From Peptostreptococcaceae bacterium VA2 (GTDB taxonomy: Bacteria; Bacillota; Clostridia; Peptostreptococcales; Peptostreptococcaceae): a stretch of 64,000 nt of DNA. Below are positions 10,115-18,789 of this stretch, in pieces. The stretch spans positions 1,612,001 through 1,676,000 of the forward strand of contig JMMB01000007.1 of the NCBI GenBank assembly GCA_000686145.1, written 5' to 3'. Each line of letters begins with the position of its first letter. The first letter of the stretch is position 1. A program made the position numbers and the translations under genes. Under the pieces are notes generated by a model. It was not told the DNA's origin. It saw only the letters and a program-made list of their open reading frames with translations, and searched no databases.

Positions 10115-10147
10115 AAAAGGCATGACATTTAAAATGTCATGCCTTTG
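10115..10147. terminator. Bidirectional terminator between convergent degV genes
   Basis: A stem of about 15 bp (AAAGGCATGACATTT with the matching arm ending ATGCCTTT) has A and T runs on its two sides. A weaker hairpin (AAAGTC/GACTTT, about 10080-10100) precedes it. Confidence 0.88.
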
Positions 10148-10148
10148 T

Positions 10149-10997
10149 TTATTTTGTATAATAAGCAATACCGATACTTCCAGGACCTACATGTAGTCCT
10201 ATAACGGGACCAATAGATTGTATTTTAACAGGTATATGTAATTTTTCTTCTAATCTTTTGGCAAGTTTCAAACCTTCATCTTCACAATTTATGTGGTGAA
10301 CAATAACATCGCCTAATCCATTTTTTTCAATATCCTCAAATACTGAGTTAATTATAGTATCAATAGCTTTTTTTCTAGTCCTAACTTTAGTGAAAATGGA
10401 AGTTGTTCCATCATTAACAGTAAGTATTGGCTTTATTTGAAGTATAGTTCCTAAAAGAGCAGATGCGCTTCCTATTCTTCCACCTTTTTTTAGATAATCT
10501 AGAGTATCTGGTGAAAATAGAAATCTGCTATTATTTAAAACATTATTAACTATATTAACTATATCATCTTTAGATTTATCTCCAATAGAAGCTACTGCCG
10601 CTTCTATAACTGCAAATCCCATTTGCATACAGTTAGTTTTAGAATCAATTATAGTTATATCAGCTTGTGGGTAATTTTCTAAAACCATATTTTTAATTAA
10701 ATTAGCGCTTGAGAAAGTACCACTCATACTAGATGATAAAAAGATACCTATTATAGAATCCCCATTTTTAACTATATTTTCAAAAGTATTTAACATTTCA
10801 TCAGGTATTGGTTGAGAGGATTTTGGAATTTCATTTAAAGAGTTCATTTCTTCATAGAAAAATTTATTATCTATATCCAACTCACGCGTACTCTTATTAT
10901 CCATATACACATTTAGTGATACTACAGAAATACCGTATTTTTCAATATATTCAGTTGGTATGTAAGAGGTACTATCAGTAATTATTTTTATTGCCAA
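10149..10997 (-). CDS. DegV family fatty-acid-binding protein (FakB-like), second copy
   Basis: A DegV protein of about 282 residues on the minus strand. Landmarks are IKIITDST at the N terminus, SSSMSGTFSSA, KKGGRIGSASALLGTILQIKP and the terminal HVGPGSIGIAYY. I place the start at TTG 10997 because AAGGAGAG lies about 8 nt before it. An earlier in-frame TTG at 11015 overlaps that ribosome site. The protein differs clearly from the plus-strand copy, for example in its last residues, where no Cys-His pair precedes GPG. Role by family: fatty-acid delivery to the FakA kinase. Confidence 0.87.
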   Translation of the reverse strand: MAIKIITDSTSYIPTEYIEKYGISVVSLNVYMDNKSTRELDIDNKFFYEEMNSLNEIPKSSQPIPDEMLNTFENIVKNGDSIIGIFLSSSMSGTFSSANLIKNMVLENYPQADITIIDSKTNCMQMGFAVIEAAVASIGDKSKDDIVNIVNNVLNNSRFLFSPDTLDYLKKGGRIGSASALLGTILQIKPILTVNDGTTSIFTKVRTRKKAIDTIINSVFEDIEKNGLGDVIVHHINCEDEGLKLAKRLEEKLHIPVKIQSIGPVIGLHVGPGSIGIAYYTK

Positions 10998-11015
10998 GTC
11001 AATCTCTCCTTTCAA

Positions 11016-11528
11016 AATATATATAACTTAATTATATATATGAGTTTCAATAAATAATAAGAATTATAACTTATATTCTTATTATATATCAAAATTATTA
11101 ATGAGTAAAATGAATATATTTTTTAATGTAATTAATTATACAAATAAAAATAGCATATAGCCTTATTACTAGTAAGGAAAATGCTATCCTAATTATTAAA
11201 AAATTATTTAACTAATTTAAATTCATGTTTTTTTACACCATCTATAGAGTTATAAACTTTAGTTTATATTATGTATTACTAAAAGTACGATTTTATATTA
11301 CAATATTATACAGTAGTATATAGATTATAAAAAACAAATATGTTCTATGATATTGAAATTATCAATAATACAAAGAAATTAAATAGAAAAAATCTATATG
11401 TGAATTAAGTATAAGATGTATGGTATAAAAAAAATATATATAGTAATATAGTGTAATACATTGCAATCAATATTATAATATCTTGTGATTACTTTATATA
11501 AGATAGATTAAAAAGGAGAAGACTTAAT
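11016..11528. other. 513-bp divergent intergenic region with a decayed gene end
   Basis: No complete gene is visible. On the minus strand, 11263-11204 reads TKVYNSIDGVKKHEFKLVK and stops, and a terminator hairpin with a U run follows at 11187-11143 (ATAGCAT/ATGCTAT outer arms, CCTTA/TAAGG inner arms). This looks like the last 19 codons of a lost gene that kept its terminator. The rest, 11270-11510, is very AT-rich and must carry the promoter of the ABC importer, but I cannot place boxes with confidence. No riboswitch core was recognised. Confidence 0.45.
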
Positions 11529-12737
11529 ATGAAAAAAATTATAGTTTTATTGTTAACTATGCTTTTAATATTTAACGTAGTAGGATGCTCAAAATCTAAT
11601 GTGCCACAAGCATCAAATGAAGAAATATTAAAATCTAGTTATGAAGAAATATTAAAAAAAGCAAAAGGAACTACTGTAAACTTCTATGGATATGGTGGGG
11701 ATGAAGTTATGAACAAATGGTTTGATACATACGTAGTAAATGAAATGAACAAATATGATATAAAAGTTAAAAGAGTAGGTATGAATATAGATGAAATAAT
11801 GAATAAACTTTTATCTGAGAAACAGGTTAAAAATTCAAAAGGAACTATAGATGTAATATGGTTAAATGGAGAAAACTTTAAAGTTGCAAAAGATAATGAA
11901 TTATTATTTGGCCCATTTAGTGAAAAAACACCTAATTATATTAAATATGTAGATCAAAAAGCACCAGAGATAACTAATGATTTTGGAACATCTGTTGATA
12001 ATATGGAAGCACCTTGGGGTAAAGCTCAGTTTACAATAGCATATAACAGTGATACTATAAAAAGCACTTTAAACAATAGTGATGAAATTATGAAGATGGT
12101 AAAAAATAATCCAGGTAAATTTACATATCCAGCTCCTCCAGATTTTACAGGAAGTGCATTTGTAAGAAATATAATATATGATGTTGTGGGATATGAAAAT
12201 ATAAAAAACATAGAACCAGATGAAGAAAAAGTTAAAGAAGCTATAAAGCCTGCTATAGATTATTTAAAACAATTAAAACCGTATTTATGGCAAGAAGGAA
12301 AGAGTTATCCATCTACTTCTTCTCAACTTGAAAATATGTATGCAGATAAAGAAGTATGTGCAATGATGACTTACGCTCCAAATACGCTTAAAGATAAAAT
12401 AGAAAAAAATATAATACCTAAAAGAACTAAGATAGTAGAATTTGATAAAGGTAATATAAGTAATACTCATTTTTTAGCTATACCAAACAATGCTACAAAT
12501 AAAGAAGGAGCAATGGTTCTTATAGACTTTTTAATGAGTGTAGATGCTCAAGGTTCTAAAACCGATTCTAAAAACTGGGGAGACAGCACCGTATTAAGTA
12601 TAGATAAAATACCACAAGAAAAAAAATCTGAATTTATGGAAACTGTTAATATAGAAAATACATTACCCGAATTACCTGCAAGTATAATTCCTATAATTGA
12701 AAAAATATGGACACAAGAAGTATTAGAGGCAAAGTAA
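11529..12737 (+). CDS. ABC importer substrate-binding lipoprotein, YnjB-like
   Basis: A 402-residue extracellular solute-binding protein. A signal peptide with a lipobox ending VVGC (Cys near residue 20) predicts a lipid-anchored surface protein. The body reads like the YnjB group of binding proteins (VNFYGYGGDEVMNKWFD, IDVIWLNGENF, SVDNMEAPWGKAQF). A good AAAAGGAG site precedes the ATG. The next three genes, at gaps of 1, 8 and 16 bp, encode two permeases and an ATPase, so the four form one operon. The substrate is unknown. No TPP riboswitch or Fur-like box is visible upstream, so neither thiamine nor iron is favoured. Confidence 0.85.
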   Translation: MKKIIVLLLTMLLIFNVVGCSKSNVPQASNEEILKSSYEEILKKAKGTTVNFYGYGGDEVMNKWFDTYVVNEMNKYDIKVKRVGMNIDEIMNKLLSEKQVKNSKGTIDVIWLNGENFKVAKDNELLFGPFSEKTPNYIKYVDQKAPEITNDFGTSVDNMEAPWGKAQFTIAYNSDTIKSTLNNSDEIMKMVKNNPGKFTYPAPPDFTGSAFVRNIIYDVVGYENIKNIEPDEEKVKEAIKPAIDYLKQLKPYLWQEGKSYPSTSSQLENMYADKEVCAMMTYAPNTLKDKIEKNIIPKRTKIVEFDKGNISNTHFLAIPNNATNKEGAMVLIDFLMSVDAQGSKTDSKNWGDSTVLSIDKIPQEKKSEFMETVNIENTLPELPASIIPIIEKIWTQEVLEAK

Positions 12738-12738
12738 T

Positions 12739-13602
12739 ATGAAAGCAAAATTAAAGCCATATATACTTTTAGCACCTATATTCTTGCTATTGTTTTCTAT
12801 ATTTTCAATAGGAATCATAGTATGCATGTTTCAAAGCGTAGGGTGTTTTCCACTTATAGGATTAAATGAAATAACCTTAGATTATTATAAAGAAATATTA
12901 ATAGATACTACATTTATAAAATCATTTTTATTTAGTTTAAGTACTTGTGCTATATCATCAATAGTGTCTGTGGTAGGTGGAGTTATGATAGCTTATATGT
13001 TAATTAGAGATAATAAATACTCTAAATTTAGAAAAAGTTTGATTAGACTCCCTATTATAATACCTCACATTGTAGTAGTACTTTTAATATTTATGATATT
13101 TTCTCAAAGTGGAGTAATAGCTAGAATTTTATATAATATAGGGTTTATAAACGATACGAATAATTTTCCAATATTAACTATGGATAAAAATGGAATTGGT
13201 GTAATGCTTGTTTATATTTATAAAGGTATTCCATTTATAGCATTTATGACTTTTAGTATACTTAAAAACTTTAGTGATAAATTGGAATCAGTAGCTATGA
13301 ACTTAGGTGCGAGCAAATCTCAAGCATTTTTAAACATATTGCTTCCACTTTGTATGCCTACAATTGTTTCTTCGTTTATAATAATATTTGCATTTTCATT
13401 TGGTTCATTTGAAGTACCTTACTTAATAGGACCAACTACTCCAAGAGCATTGCCAGTAGAAGCATATATAAGATATAGCAGTAGTGATTTAACACAAAGA
13501 CCGTATGCTATGGCTATAAATATTATTTTAACTACTTTTAGTTTTCTACTTTTGATAATATACAATAAATTATTAAAAAAAATATATAAATATAAGTTGT
13601 AG
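12739..13602 (+). CDS. ABC importer permease, YnjC-like N-terminal half
   Basis: A 287-residue inner-membrane permease with about six hydrophobic segments. The EAA-like loop reads LESVAMNLGASKSQAFLNILLPLCMP near residues 182-205 and contacts the ATPase. The ATG lies one base after the stop of the binding-protein gene, which implies translational coupling. In E. coli the homologous YnjC is a single long permease, whereas here the two halves are separate genes. It pairs with the next gene to form the membrane channel. Confidence 0.88.
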   Translation: MKAKLKPYILLAPIFLLLFSIFSIGIIVCMFQSVGCFPLIGLNEITLDYYKEILIDTTFIKSFLFSLSTCAISSIVSVVGGVMIAYMLIRDNKYSKFRKSLIRLPIIIPHIVVVLLIFMIFSQSGVIARILYNIGFINDTNNFPILTMDKNGIGVMLVYIYKGIPFIAFMTFSILKNFSDKLESVAMNLGASKSQAFLNILLPLCMPTIVSSFIIIFAFSFGSFEVPYLIGPTTPRALPVEAYIRYSSSDLTQRPYAMAINIILTTFSFLLLIIYNKLLKKIYKYKL

Positions 13603-13610
13603 GTGATAAA

Positions 13611-14402
13611 ATGAAAAAAATATATAAAACATTATTAAATAGCTTTGTAGGACTATTAATATTGCCACTTACCATACTTATAATATGGAGTTTTACAAAT
13701 TCGTGGACTTGGCCAAGTCTTTTTCCTAGTGAATTTTCTTTAAAAGGACTACAATACTTAATAACAGCAGATAGTATAAAATCACTTATAACTAGTTTAT
13801 CTATTTCAACAATAGTAGTTATAATAACTATAATAATAAGTTTGCCAGCAGCGAGGGCTATTAGTTTATATGAGTTTAGGGGTAAAAGATTTTTTGAGCT
13901 TTTAATAATGTCACCTATAATAATTCCGACTATATCTGTGGCGATGGGAATTCACATAGCTTTTATGAAAATAGGAATAGCAAACACTATTATAGGAGTA
14001 GTAATAATTAATATAGTGCCATGTATTCCTTATGCTGTAAGGATATTAACTGATGTGTATGATATTGTAGGAAATAAGCTTGAAGTTCAAGCAAAGGTAC
14101 TTGGAGCTAACAAAATTGATACATTTAAATATATTAGTTTGCCACTTATAATGCCAGGCATAGTAAGTGCTAGCAGTATGTGCTTTATAATATCATTTGG
14201 ACAATATTTTTTAACTTATTTAATAGGATCGGGGGCAGTAGTTACTTATCCTATGATAATGTTTCCGTACATACAAAGTGGAGACAGAACAATAGCATCT
14301 TTATATAGTTTAGTATTTTTAGTGGTAAGTGTGATAGTTCTTTTTATATTAGAAAAAAAGATAAAATCGTATTATAATGAAGAACAAACTACATTTTTAT
14401 AA
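13611..14402 (+). CDS. ABC importer permease, second subunit
   Basis: A 263-residue permease with about six membrane spans. Its EAA-like loop is LEVQAKVLGANKIDTFKYISLPLIMPG near residues 158-184. AGGTGATAAA provides the ribosome site. It is the partner of the preceding permease and probably forms a heterodimer with it. Nothing indicates the cargo. The binding-protein fold and permease type resemble importers for small ions, polyamines or cofactors. Confidence 0.88.
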   Translation: MKKIYKTLLNSFVGLLILPLTILIIWSFTNSWTWPSLFPSEFSLKGLQYLITADSIKSLITSLSISTIVVIITIIISLPAARAISLYEFRGKRFFELLIMSPIIIPTISVAMGIHIAFMKIGIANTIIGVVIINIVPCIPYAVRILTDVYDIVGNKLEVQAKVLGANKIDTFKYISLPLIMPGIVSASSMCFIISFGQYFLTYLIGSGAVVTYPMIMFPYIQSGDRTIASLYSLVFLVVSVIVLFILEKKIKSYYNEEQTTFL

Positions 14403-14418
14403 AAATAGGAGAAAACAT

Positions 14419-15456
14419 ATGTCAAAAGTAAAACTTATCAACTTGGTTAAGAAATTTGATAATAAGAAAATACTTAATAATATAAATTTAAAAATTGGAG
14501 AAGGTGAATTAGTATCACTTTTAGGTCCATCGGGATGTGGAAAAAGTACTACATTAAAGCTAATAGCTGGACTTATTAAAGCTGATGGTGGAGATATACT
14601 TTTCAACGATGAATCTGTTTTAAATGTGGATACAGAAAAAAGAGGAGCTGTAATAGTTTTTCAAGATTATCTATTATTTCCTCATATGAATGTATATGAC
14701 AATATAGACTTTGGTCTTAAGATAAGGAAAGAAAAAAAAGAAATAAGAAAAGAAAAAGTAAATACCCTTATAAGTTTAGTCAAACTTGAAGGAATGGAAA
14801 ATAAATACCCATCAGAACTGTCAGGTGGACAAAAACAAAGAGTAGCAATAGCACGTGCTTTAGCTGTAAAACCAAAGATATTATTGTTAGATGAGCCATT
14901 TAGTAACCTTGATATAATTCTTAGGGATGAAATGAGAGAATTTGTACTAGAAATCCAAAAAAAACTCAATATAACTACTATACTTGTTACTCATGATAAA
15001 GAAGAAGCTCTTATGATGAGTGATAAAGTGGCTATTATGCTAGATGGAGAAATAAAACAGTTTGATAGTCCTAAAACTTTATATAAAAATCCATCTTGTA
15101 CAGAAGTTGCTGATTTTTTTGGAGAGCGTAATTATATAAGGGGAACTGTAAAAGAAAATATACTCAAAAGTGATATAGGTGAGTTTAAAGTGAATTGTGA
15201 TGATACAGATAAAATAAGTGTTATGATATCTCCTGAGAATATAGATATATATAGTGATTCAGATTATAAATTTAACTATTCTAATAAAATTACAGGTAAA
15301 ATTGTTAAGAAGAGGTATGGTGGAGATCGAACTTATTATACTGTAAGCGCTACAAGCTATGAGTTTAAAATAACTTCACCTAATGATAGTTACAATGTGG
15401 ATGATGAAGTAAATATATGTATAGATTTCAACAATTCAGTATATTATACTATATAA
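14419..15456 (+). CDS. ABC importer ATP-binding protein
   Basis: A 345-residue ATPase of the MalK/PotA/CysA type. Walker A is GPSGCGKST near residue 35, the signature is LSGGQKQRVAIARAL near residue 133, Walker B is ILLLDEPFSNLD near residue 155 and the switch histidine is in VTHDKEEAL near residue 191. The C-terminal 110 residues look like a TOBE-type regulatory domain. I take ATG 14419 because AGGAG lies at 14407-14411; an in-frame ATG at 14377 lies inside the previous gene. It energises the importer formed by the three preceding genes. Confidence 0.92.
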   Translation: MSKVKLINLVKKFDNKKILNNINLKIGEGELVSLLGPSGCGKSTTLKLIAGLIKADGGDILFNDESVLNVDTEKRGAVIVFQDYLLFPHMNVYDNIDFGLKIRKEKKEIRKEKVNTLISLVKLEGMENKYPSELSGGQKQRVAIARALAVKPKILLLDEPFSNLDIILRDEMREFVLEIQKKLNITTILVTHDKEEALMMSDKVAIMLDGEIKQFDSPKTLYKNPSCTEVADFFGERNYIRGTVKENILKSDIGEFKVNCDDTDKISVMISPENIDIYSDSDYKFNYSNKITGKIVKKRYGGDRTYYTVSATSYEFKITSPNDSYNVDDEVNICIDFNNSVYYTI

Positions 15457-15517
15457 TTTATTAAGCTTGAATTTTATAGTATAAACCTAAATAATAAAAT
15501 ATTTAATATAATTAATA

Positions 15518-15558
15518 AAAAAAGCGATATAAACTTATGTGAGTTTATATCGCTTTTA
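15518..15558. terminator. Bidirectional terminator between the ABC operon and the DUF3793 gene
   Basis: A 16-bp stem (AAAAGCGATATAAACT with AGTTTATATCGCTTTT) lies between convergent genes. It overlaps the last codons of the minus-strand gene. Confidence 0.9.
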
Positions 15559-16141
15559 GTATATATTCTGTACTATTTGCAGCTATTAATTCTCGCATTT
15601 GCTTTCTATGTTCTAAGAATTTATCATAAACTTGTTGTGAGATATTAGGGTCTCCATAAATTCTCCAATATTTAGTATTTTGAAATTTATAGTTTCCGTA
15701 TCCCATAAACCCTAAAACATCTTTAAGAGGGTAACCTAAAAATATTCCTATCTCATCTGGTAATAAATTAGATTCGAGCTTTTTTACTAAAAAATCTAGA
15801 TATCTATCAAAATTATAATCCTTTGGATATCCTAGGAATTTTAAAAAATTGATAGCTTTTTTATTATTTAAAGTGTTTTTTAAAGTAGAGTAGTTTAAAA
15901 ATAAAATTTTTATACCTTTTTCTCTTTGGTCGATCACTTTAAATGATATTTTCTTGCAATTACAAAAATGAGATTTTAACTCAAAAAGTTTTTTTTCTTT
16001 CATGGGATCATTGAAAGAAATATTAAGTATTTCACTGGGTTTTGATCCCATTATTACTGGACCTAATACCTCTAAATTCCATTTTATATATGATGAATTT
16101 ACTGTGTTCTCACAACTATGGTAGTTACATTTTTTATTCAT
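15545..16141 (-). CDS. DUF3793 family protein
   Basis: A 198-residue cytosolic protein of the DUF3793 family, whose function is unknown. Recognisable parts are the N-terminal KWNLEVLGPVIMGSKPSEILNI, the KILFLNY strand followed by FLKFLGYP, and LPDEIGIFLGYPLKDVLGFMGYG. The family often sits near iron-transport genes in Clostridia. Here the promoter region has three Fur-box-like sites shared with the divergent DUF2325 gene, which supports iron-limited expression. AAGGAGG is placed well before the ATG. Several Cys and His residues near the N terminus (CNYHSCEN) could bind metal. Confidence 0.82.
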   Translation of the reverse strand: MNKKCNYHSCENTVNSSYIKWNLEVLGPVIMGSKPSEILNISFNDPMKEKKLFELKSHFCNCKKISFKVIDQREKGIKILFLNYSTLKNTLNNKKAINFLKFLGYPKDYNFDRYLDFLVKKLESNLLPDEIGIFLGYPLKDVLGFMGYGNYKFQNTKYWRIYGDPNISQQVYDKFLEHRKQMRELIAANSTEYILKAI

Positions 16142-16157
16142 AATATCCTCCTTAATT

Positions 16158-16269
16158 GATAATTATTATTAATTAGTATAAGAACATTTTAACATTAATG
16201 ATAATCAATATCAATAACTATATATATTATTTTAAAATGAAAATAAAAAACAATTGACAATAGTTATCA
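16158..16269. promoter_or_regulatory. Three Fur-box-like operators between divergent genes
   Basis: Compared with the 7-1-7 palindrome TGATAAT-N-ATTATCA, 16158-16172 (TGATAATTATTATTA) and 16199-16213 (TGATAATCAATATCA) match 14 of 15 positions, and 16255-16269 (TGACAATAGTTATCA) matches 13. The last overlaps a TTGACA -35 box at 16254-16259 for the plus-strand gene. The layout suggests repression of both genes by iron-loaded Fur. Confidence 0.75.
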
Positions 16270-16399
16270 TTAGTAATAATATACTAATTAAAGTACATAG
16301 TAGGATTATAATTACTACAATAAGTATTATGTGTCTATATAACAAATTTATACTGCATGTATTTAAGTGTGAATTATAAATTTAAAAGGGGTCGAAGTA

Positions 16400-16726
16400 A
16401 TGAGTATAGTAATAATTGGTGGTCATGAAAGAATGGAAAGTCAGTATAAATCAATAGGGTTATCTTTTGGATACAAAACTAAAGTATATACTAAGGCATC
16501 TAAAAAACTAAATAATGGAATAGGAAGTCCAGATGCTATTATAATACTTACAACAACTGTGTCTCATAAGATGAGTATGAAAGCAGAAGAACAAGCTAAA
16601 AAGAAAGATATACCCATATTAAGAAGTCATAGTAGTAGTAAAGTGGCTTTTAGAGAATGTATGAAAAGAGTAGAGATGTGTATAGGTAATTGTAGTGGAT
16701 GTAGCAAAAGAATGGATTGTTTTTAA
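16400..16726 (+). CDS. DUF2325 domain protein
   Basis: A 108-residue single-domain protein of the DUF2325 family. It begins with the strand SIVIIGGHERMESQY and ends with a cysteine cluster, CIGNCSGCSKRMDCF, that could hold a metal or Fe-S centre. Family function is unknown; members often accompany iron-responsive genes. AAAAGGGG precedes the ATG. It diverges from the DUF3793 gene across a region with three Fur-box-like sites, so both are probably induced by iron shortage. A bidirectional terminator follows. Confidence 0.85.
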   Translation: MSIVIIGGHERMESQYKSIGLSFGYKTKVYTKASKKLNNGIGSPDAIIILTTTVSHKMSMKAEEQAKKKDIPILRSHSSSKVAFRECMKRVEMCIGNCSGCSKRMDCF

Positions 16727-16734
16727 AAAAGTAT

Positions 16735-16772
16735 AAAAAGACATATTATAAAACTTATAATATGTCTTTTTA
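16735..16772. terminator. Bidirectional terminator between DUF2325 and DUF1540 genes
   Basis: A stem of about 16 bp, AAAAGACATATTATA with its complement, is flanked by A and T runs between convergent genes. Confidence 0.9.
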
Positions 16773-16796
16773 TGTATATAATTTGTAAAATATATA

Positions 16797-17114
16797 TTAT
16801 TTTAATTTGAATGTTGAACAATTAGTTTCTGTATATACATTAACATTATTTCCAGAAACTAATATAGTTTTAGCACTGCATGCTTTGTTATCGTTATAAG
16901 CACAAGTATTAACTTCACAAACTAAACAATTACACTCACCTTTGCTGTTTGTATTATTAGTTAATGTTGAATAGTTATCTTTATCAAGGAATGAGCCACA
17001 ACAAGTATTACAGTCAGTTTTAGCTCCTTTTCCACCTACATTTATGCGATTTGAATAACAACTCCCTTGTTTATTGTGAGAACAGTTGTCTACCTTACAA
17101 TTTATTTTAATCAT
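16797..17114 (-). CDS. Tandem DUF1540 cysteine-rich protein
   Basis: A 105-residue protein made of two DUF1540 repeats. Each has the pattern C-x3-C-x-(H/Y)-N-x5-C followed by a distal CxxC or single cysteine: CKVDNCSHNKQGSC near residue 6 and CEVNTCAYNDNKAC near residue 66. Such domains probably bind a metal or form disulfides, and several members are found in spores or vegetative clostridial cells with no defined role. It lies 17 bp after the rubrerythrin gene on the same strand, so the two are likely cotranscribed. A redox or metal role is inferred from that pairing. Confidence 0.82.
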   Translation of the reverse strand: MIKINCKVDNCSHNKQGSCYSNRINVGGKGAKTDCNTCCGSFLDKDNYSTLTNNTNSKGECNCLVCEVNTCAYNDNKACSAKTILVSGNNVNVYTETNCSTFKLK

Positions 17115-17131
17115 TATATACCTCCGTATTT

Positions 17132-17677
17132 TTATTTAGAAAAATATCTATCTAATAAACCTTTAAAAGCCTTACCGTGTCTAGCTTCATCTTTACACAT
17201 TTCATGAACTGTATCGTGAATAGCATCTAAATTATTTTTCTTAGCTAACGTAGCTAAATCTTTTTTTCCAGCACAAGCACCATACTCAGCTTCAACTCTA
17301 GCAGATAAGTTTGCCTTAGTATCAGCTACAACTACTTCACCTAATAATTCTGCAAACTTAGAGGCATGTTCAGCTTCTTCAAAAGCTATTCTCTTATAAG
17401 CTTCAGCGACTTCAGGGTATCCTTCTCTATCAGCTTGGCGGCTCATAGCTAAATACATTCCTACTTCAGTACATTCTCCTATAAAATTAGCTCTTAAGCC
17501 TTCTATTAATTCTGAATCAATGTCTTTTCCTATTCCGATTCTGTGTTCATCTGCCCATGTAAGGTCACCTTTAAGTTCATCAAATTTTTCAGCTCCTACT
17601 TTGCAAACAGGGCAAATTTGAGGAGGTGCATCTCCTTCGTGGATATATCCACATACTGTACAAACATATTTTTTCAT
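17132..17677 (-). CDS. Reverse rubrerythrin (NADH peroxidase type)
   Basis: A 181-residue peroxide-reducing protein. The rubredoxin-like domain is at the N terminus ([20 protein letters not shown], Cys at 6, 9, 22 and 25), the reverse of classical rubrerythrin. A ferritin-like four-helix domain follows, with E-x2-H ligand pairs such as EEAEHASKF near residue 91 and DEARHGKAF near residue 162. In clostridia such proteins reduce hydrogen peroxide and protect anaerobes from oxygen. The ribosome site GAAAGGAAAA is present. DUF1540 follows in the same direction. No clear PerR box was found upstream. Confidence 0.92.
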   Translation of the reverse strand: MKKYVCTVCGYIHEGDAPPQICPVCKVGAEKFDELKGDLTWADEHRIGIGKDIDSELIEGLRANFIGECTEVGMYLAMSRQADREGYPEVAEAYKRIAFEEAEHASKFAELLGEVVVADTKANLSARVEAEYGACAGKKDLATLAKKNNLDAIHDTVHEMCKDEARHGKAFKGLLDRYFSK

Positions 17678-17845
17678 AAAATTTTTCCTTTCAGATTATA
17701 AATTAAATACTTATTTATTATTGGTAAAAAAATATATATTATGCTTATTAGGAGTCTTAGTTTAAAATAATAACAAATATTGGCATAAATTATATATAAT
17801 AGTATTATAGAAAAATGTAAAAAAAGAAATTTAGGGGGAATAGAC

Positions 17846-18781
17846 ATGAATATAATAGAGAACTTAAGAAATCAGGGGATAAGCGAAAAACTTATAGAAG
17901 ATATAATATATTTTAGAAATTATTATAAATTAAATGAAGAGTTATCAAGTAGAATATCCAGTCCTAAAACATATTTTTATGGAAAAGATATATTATCGAA
18001 GAGTATTTCAGCAATTCTTGAAGGGGAGAATATATTACTTAGTGGTCCTAAAGCAACAGGAAAAAATATATTAGCAGATAATTTATCTCAAATATTTAAC
18101 CGACCTCAATGGAACACATCATTTCATGTAAATACAGATAGCACTTCTCTTATAGGGACGGACACATTTATAGATAATGAAGTTAAGCTAAGAAGAGGGA
18201 GTGTGTATGAATGTGCACTTAATGGAGGATTTGGGGTATTTGATGAAATAAATATGGCTAAAAATGATGCTGTGGTAGTACTTCACAGTGCTCTTGATTA
18301 TAGAAAAATAATAGATGTACCAGGCTATGAAAAAATCAAATTACACGAGGCAACTAGGTTTATAGGTACTATGAACTACGAATATGCAGGAACAAAAGAG
18401 TTAAATGAGGCTTTGGTTTCTAGATTTATGGTTATAGATATACCTTCTATAGACGAAGAAACTCTTATGGTTGTACTTAAGAATGAATTTGAAGATGCAA
18501 ATGAAGATAAGTTAAATCAATTTGCTGGATTATTTTTAGATTTACAAACTAAATCTCAAAACTCTGAAATATCTACTAAATCAATCGATTTAAGAGGTAT
18601 AATAGCATCATTAAAAACTATAAAAAGAGGTTTAAATCCAAAGCTTGCAATAGATATGGGAATTACTGATAAGACCTTTGATGTATATGAAAAAGAAATA
18701 GTAAGAGATGTAATAAGTACAAGAATACCTGATAGCTGGGGATGTGAAGATATTTTTAAAGTAAAAGCTAAGATAATATAG
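17846..18781 (+). CDS. MoxR-family AAA+ ATPase
   Basis: A 311-residue AAA+ protein. Walker A is degenerate-looking but usable (GPKATGKN near residue 66), Walker B is FDEIN near residue 131, and sensor 1 lies at FIGTMNYEY near residue 172. MoxR ATPases act as chaperones that insert cofactors or remodel complexes with a von Willebrand factor A partner. The next gene, starting 9 bp later, encodes that VWA partner. AGGGGG precedes the ATG. The target is unknown; hcp follows downstream but has its own ribosome site and lies after a terminator. Confidence 0.88.
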   Translation: MNIIENLRNQGISEKLIEDIIYFRNYYKLNEELSSRISSPKTYFYGKDILSKSISAILEGENILLSGPKATGKNILADNLSQIFNRPQWNTSFHVNTDSTSLIGTDTFIDNEVKLRRGSVYECALNGGFGVFDEINMAKNDAVVVLHSALDYRKIIDVPGYEKIKLHEATRFIGTMNYEYAGTKELNEALVSRFMVIDIPSIDEETLMVVLKNEFEDANEDKLNQFAGLFLDLQTKSQNSEISTKSIDLRGIIASLKTIKRGLNPKLAIDMGITDKTFDVYEKEIVRDVISTRIPDSWGCEDIFKVKAKII

Positions 18782-18789
18782 GTGATGTT

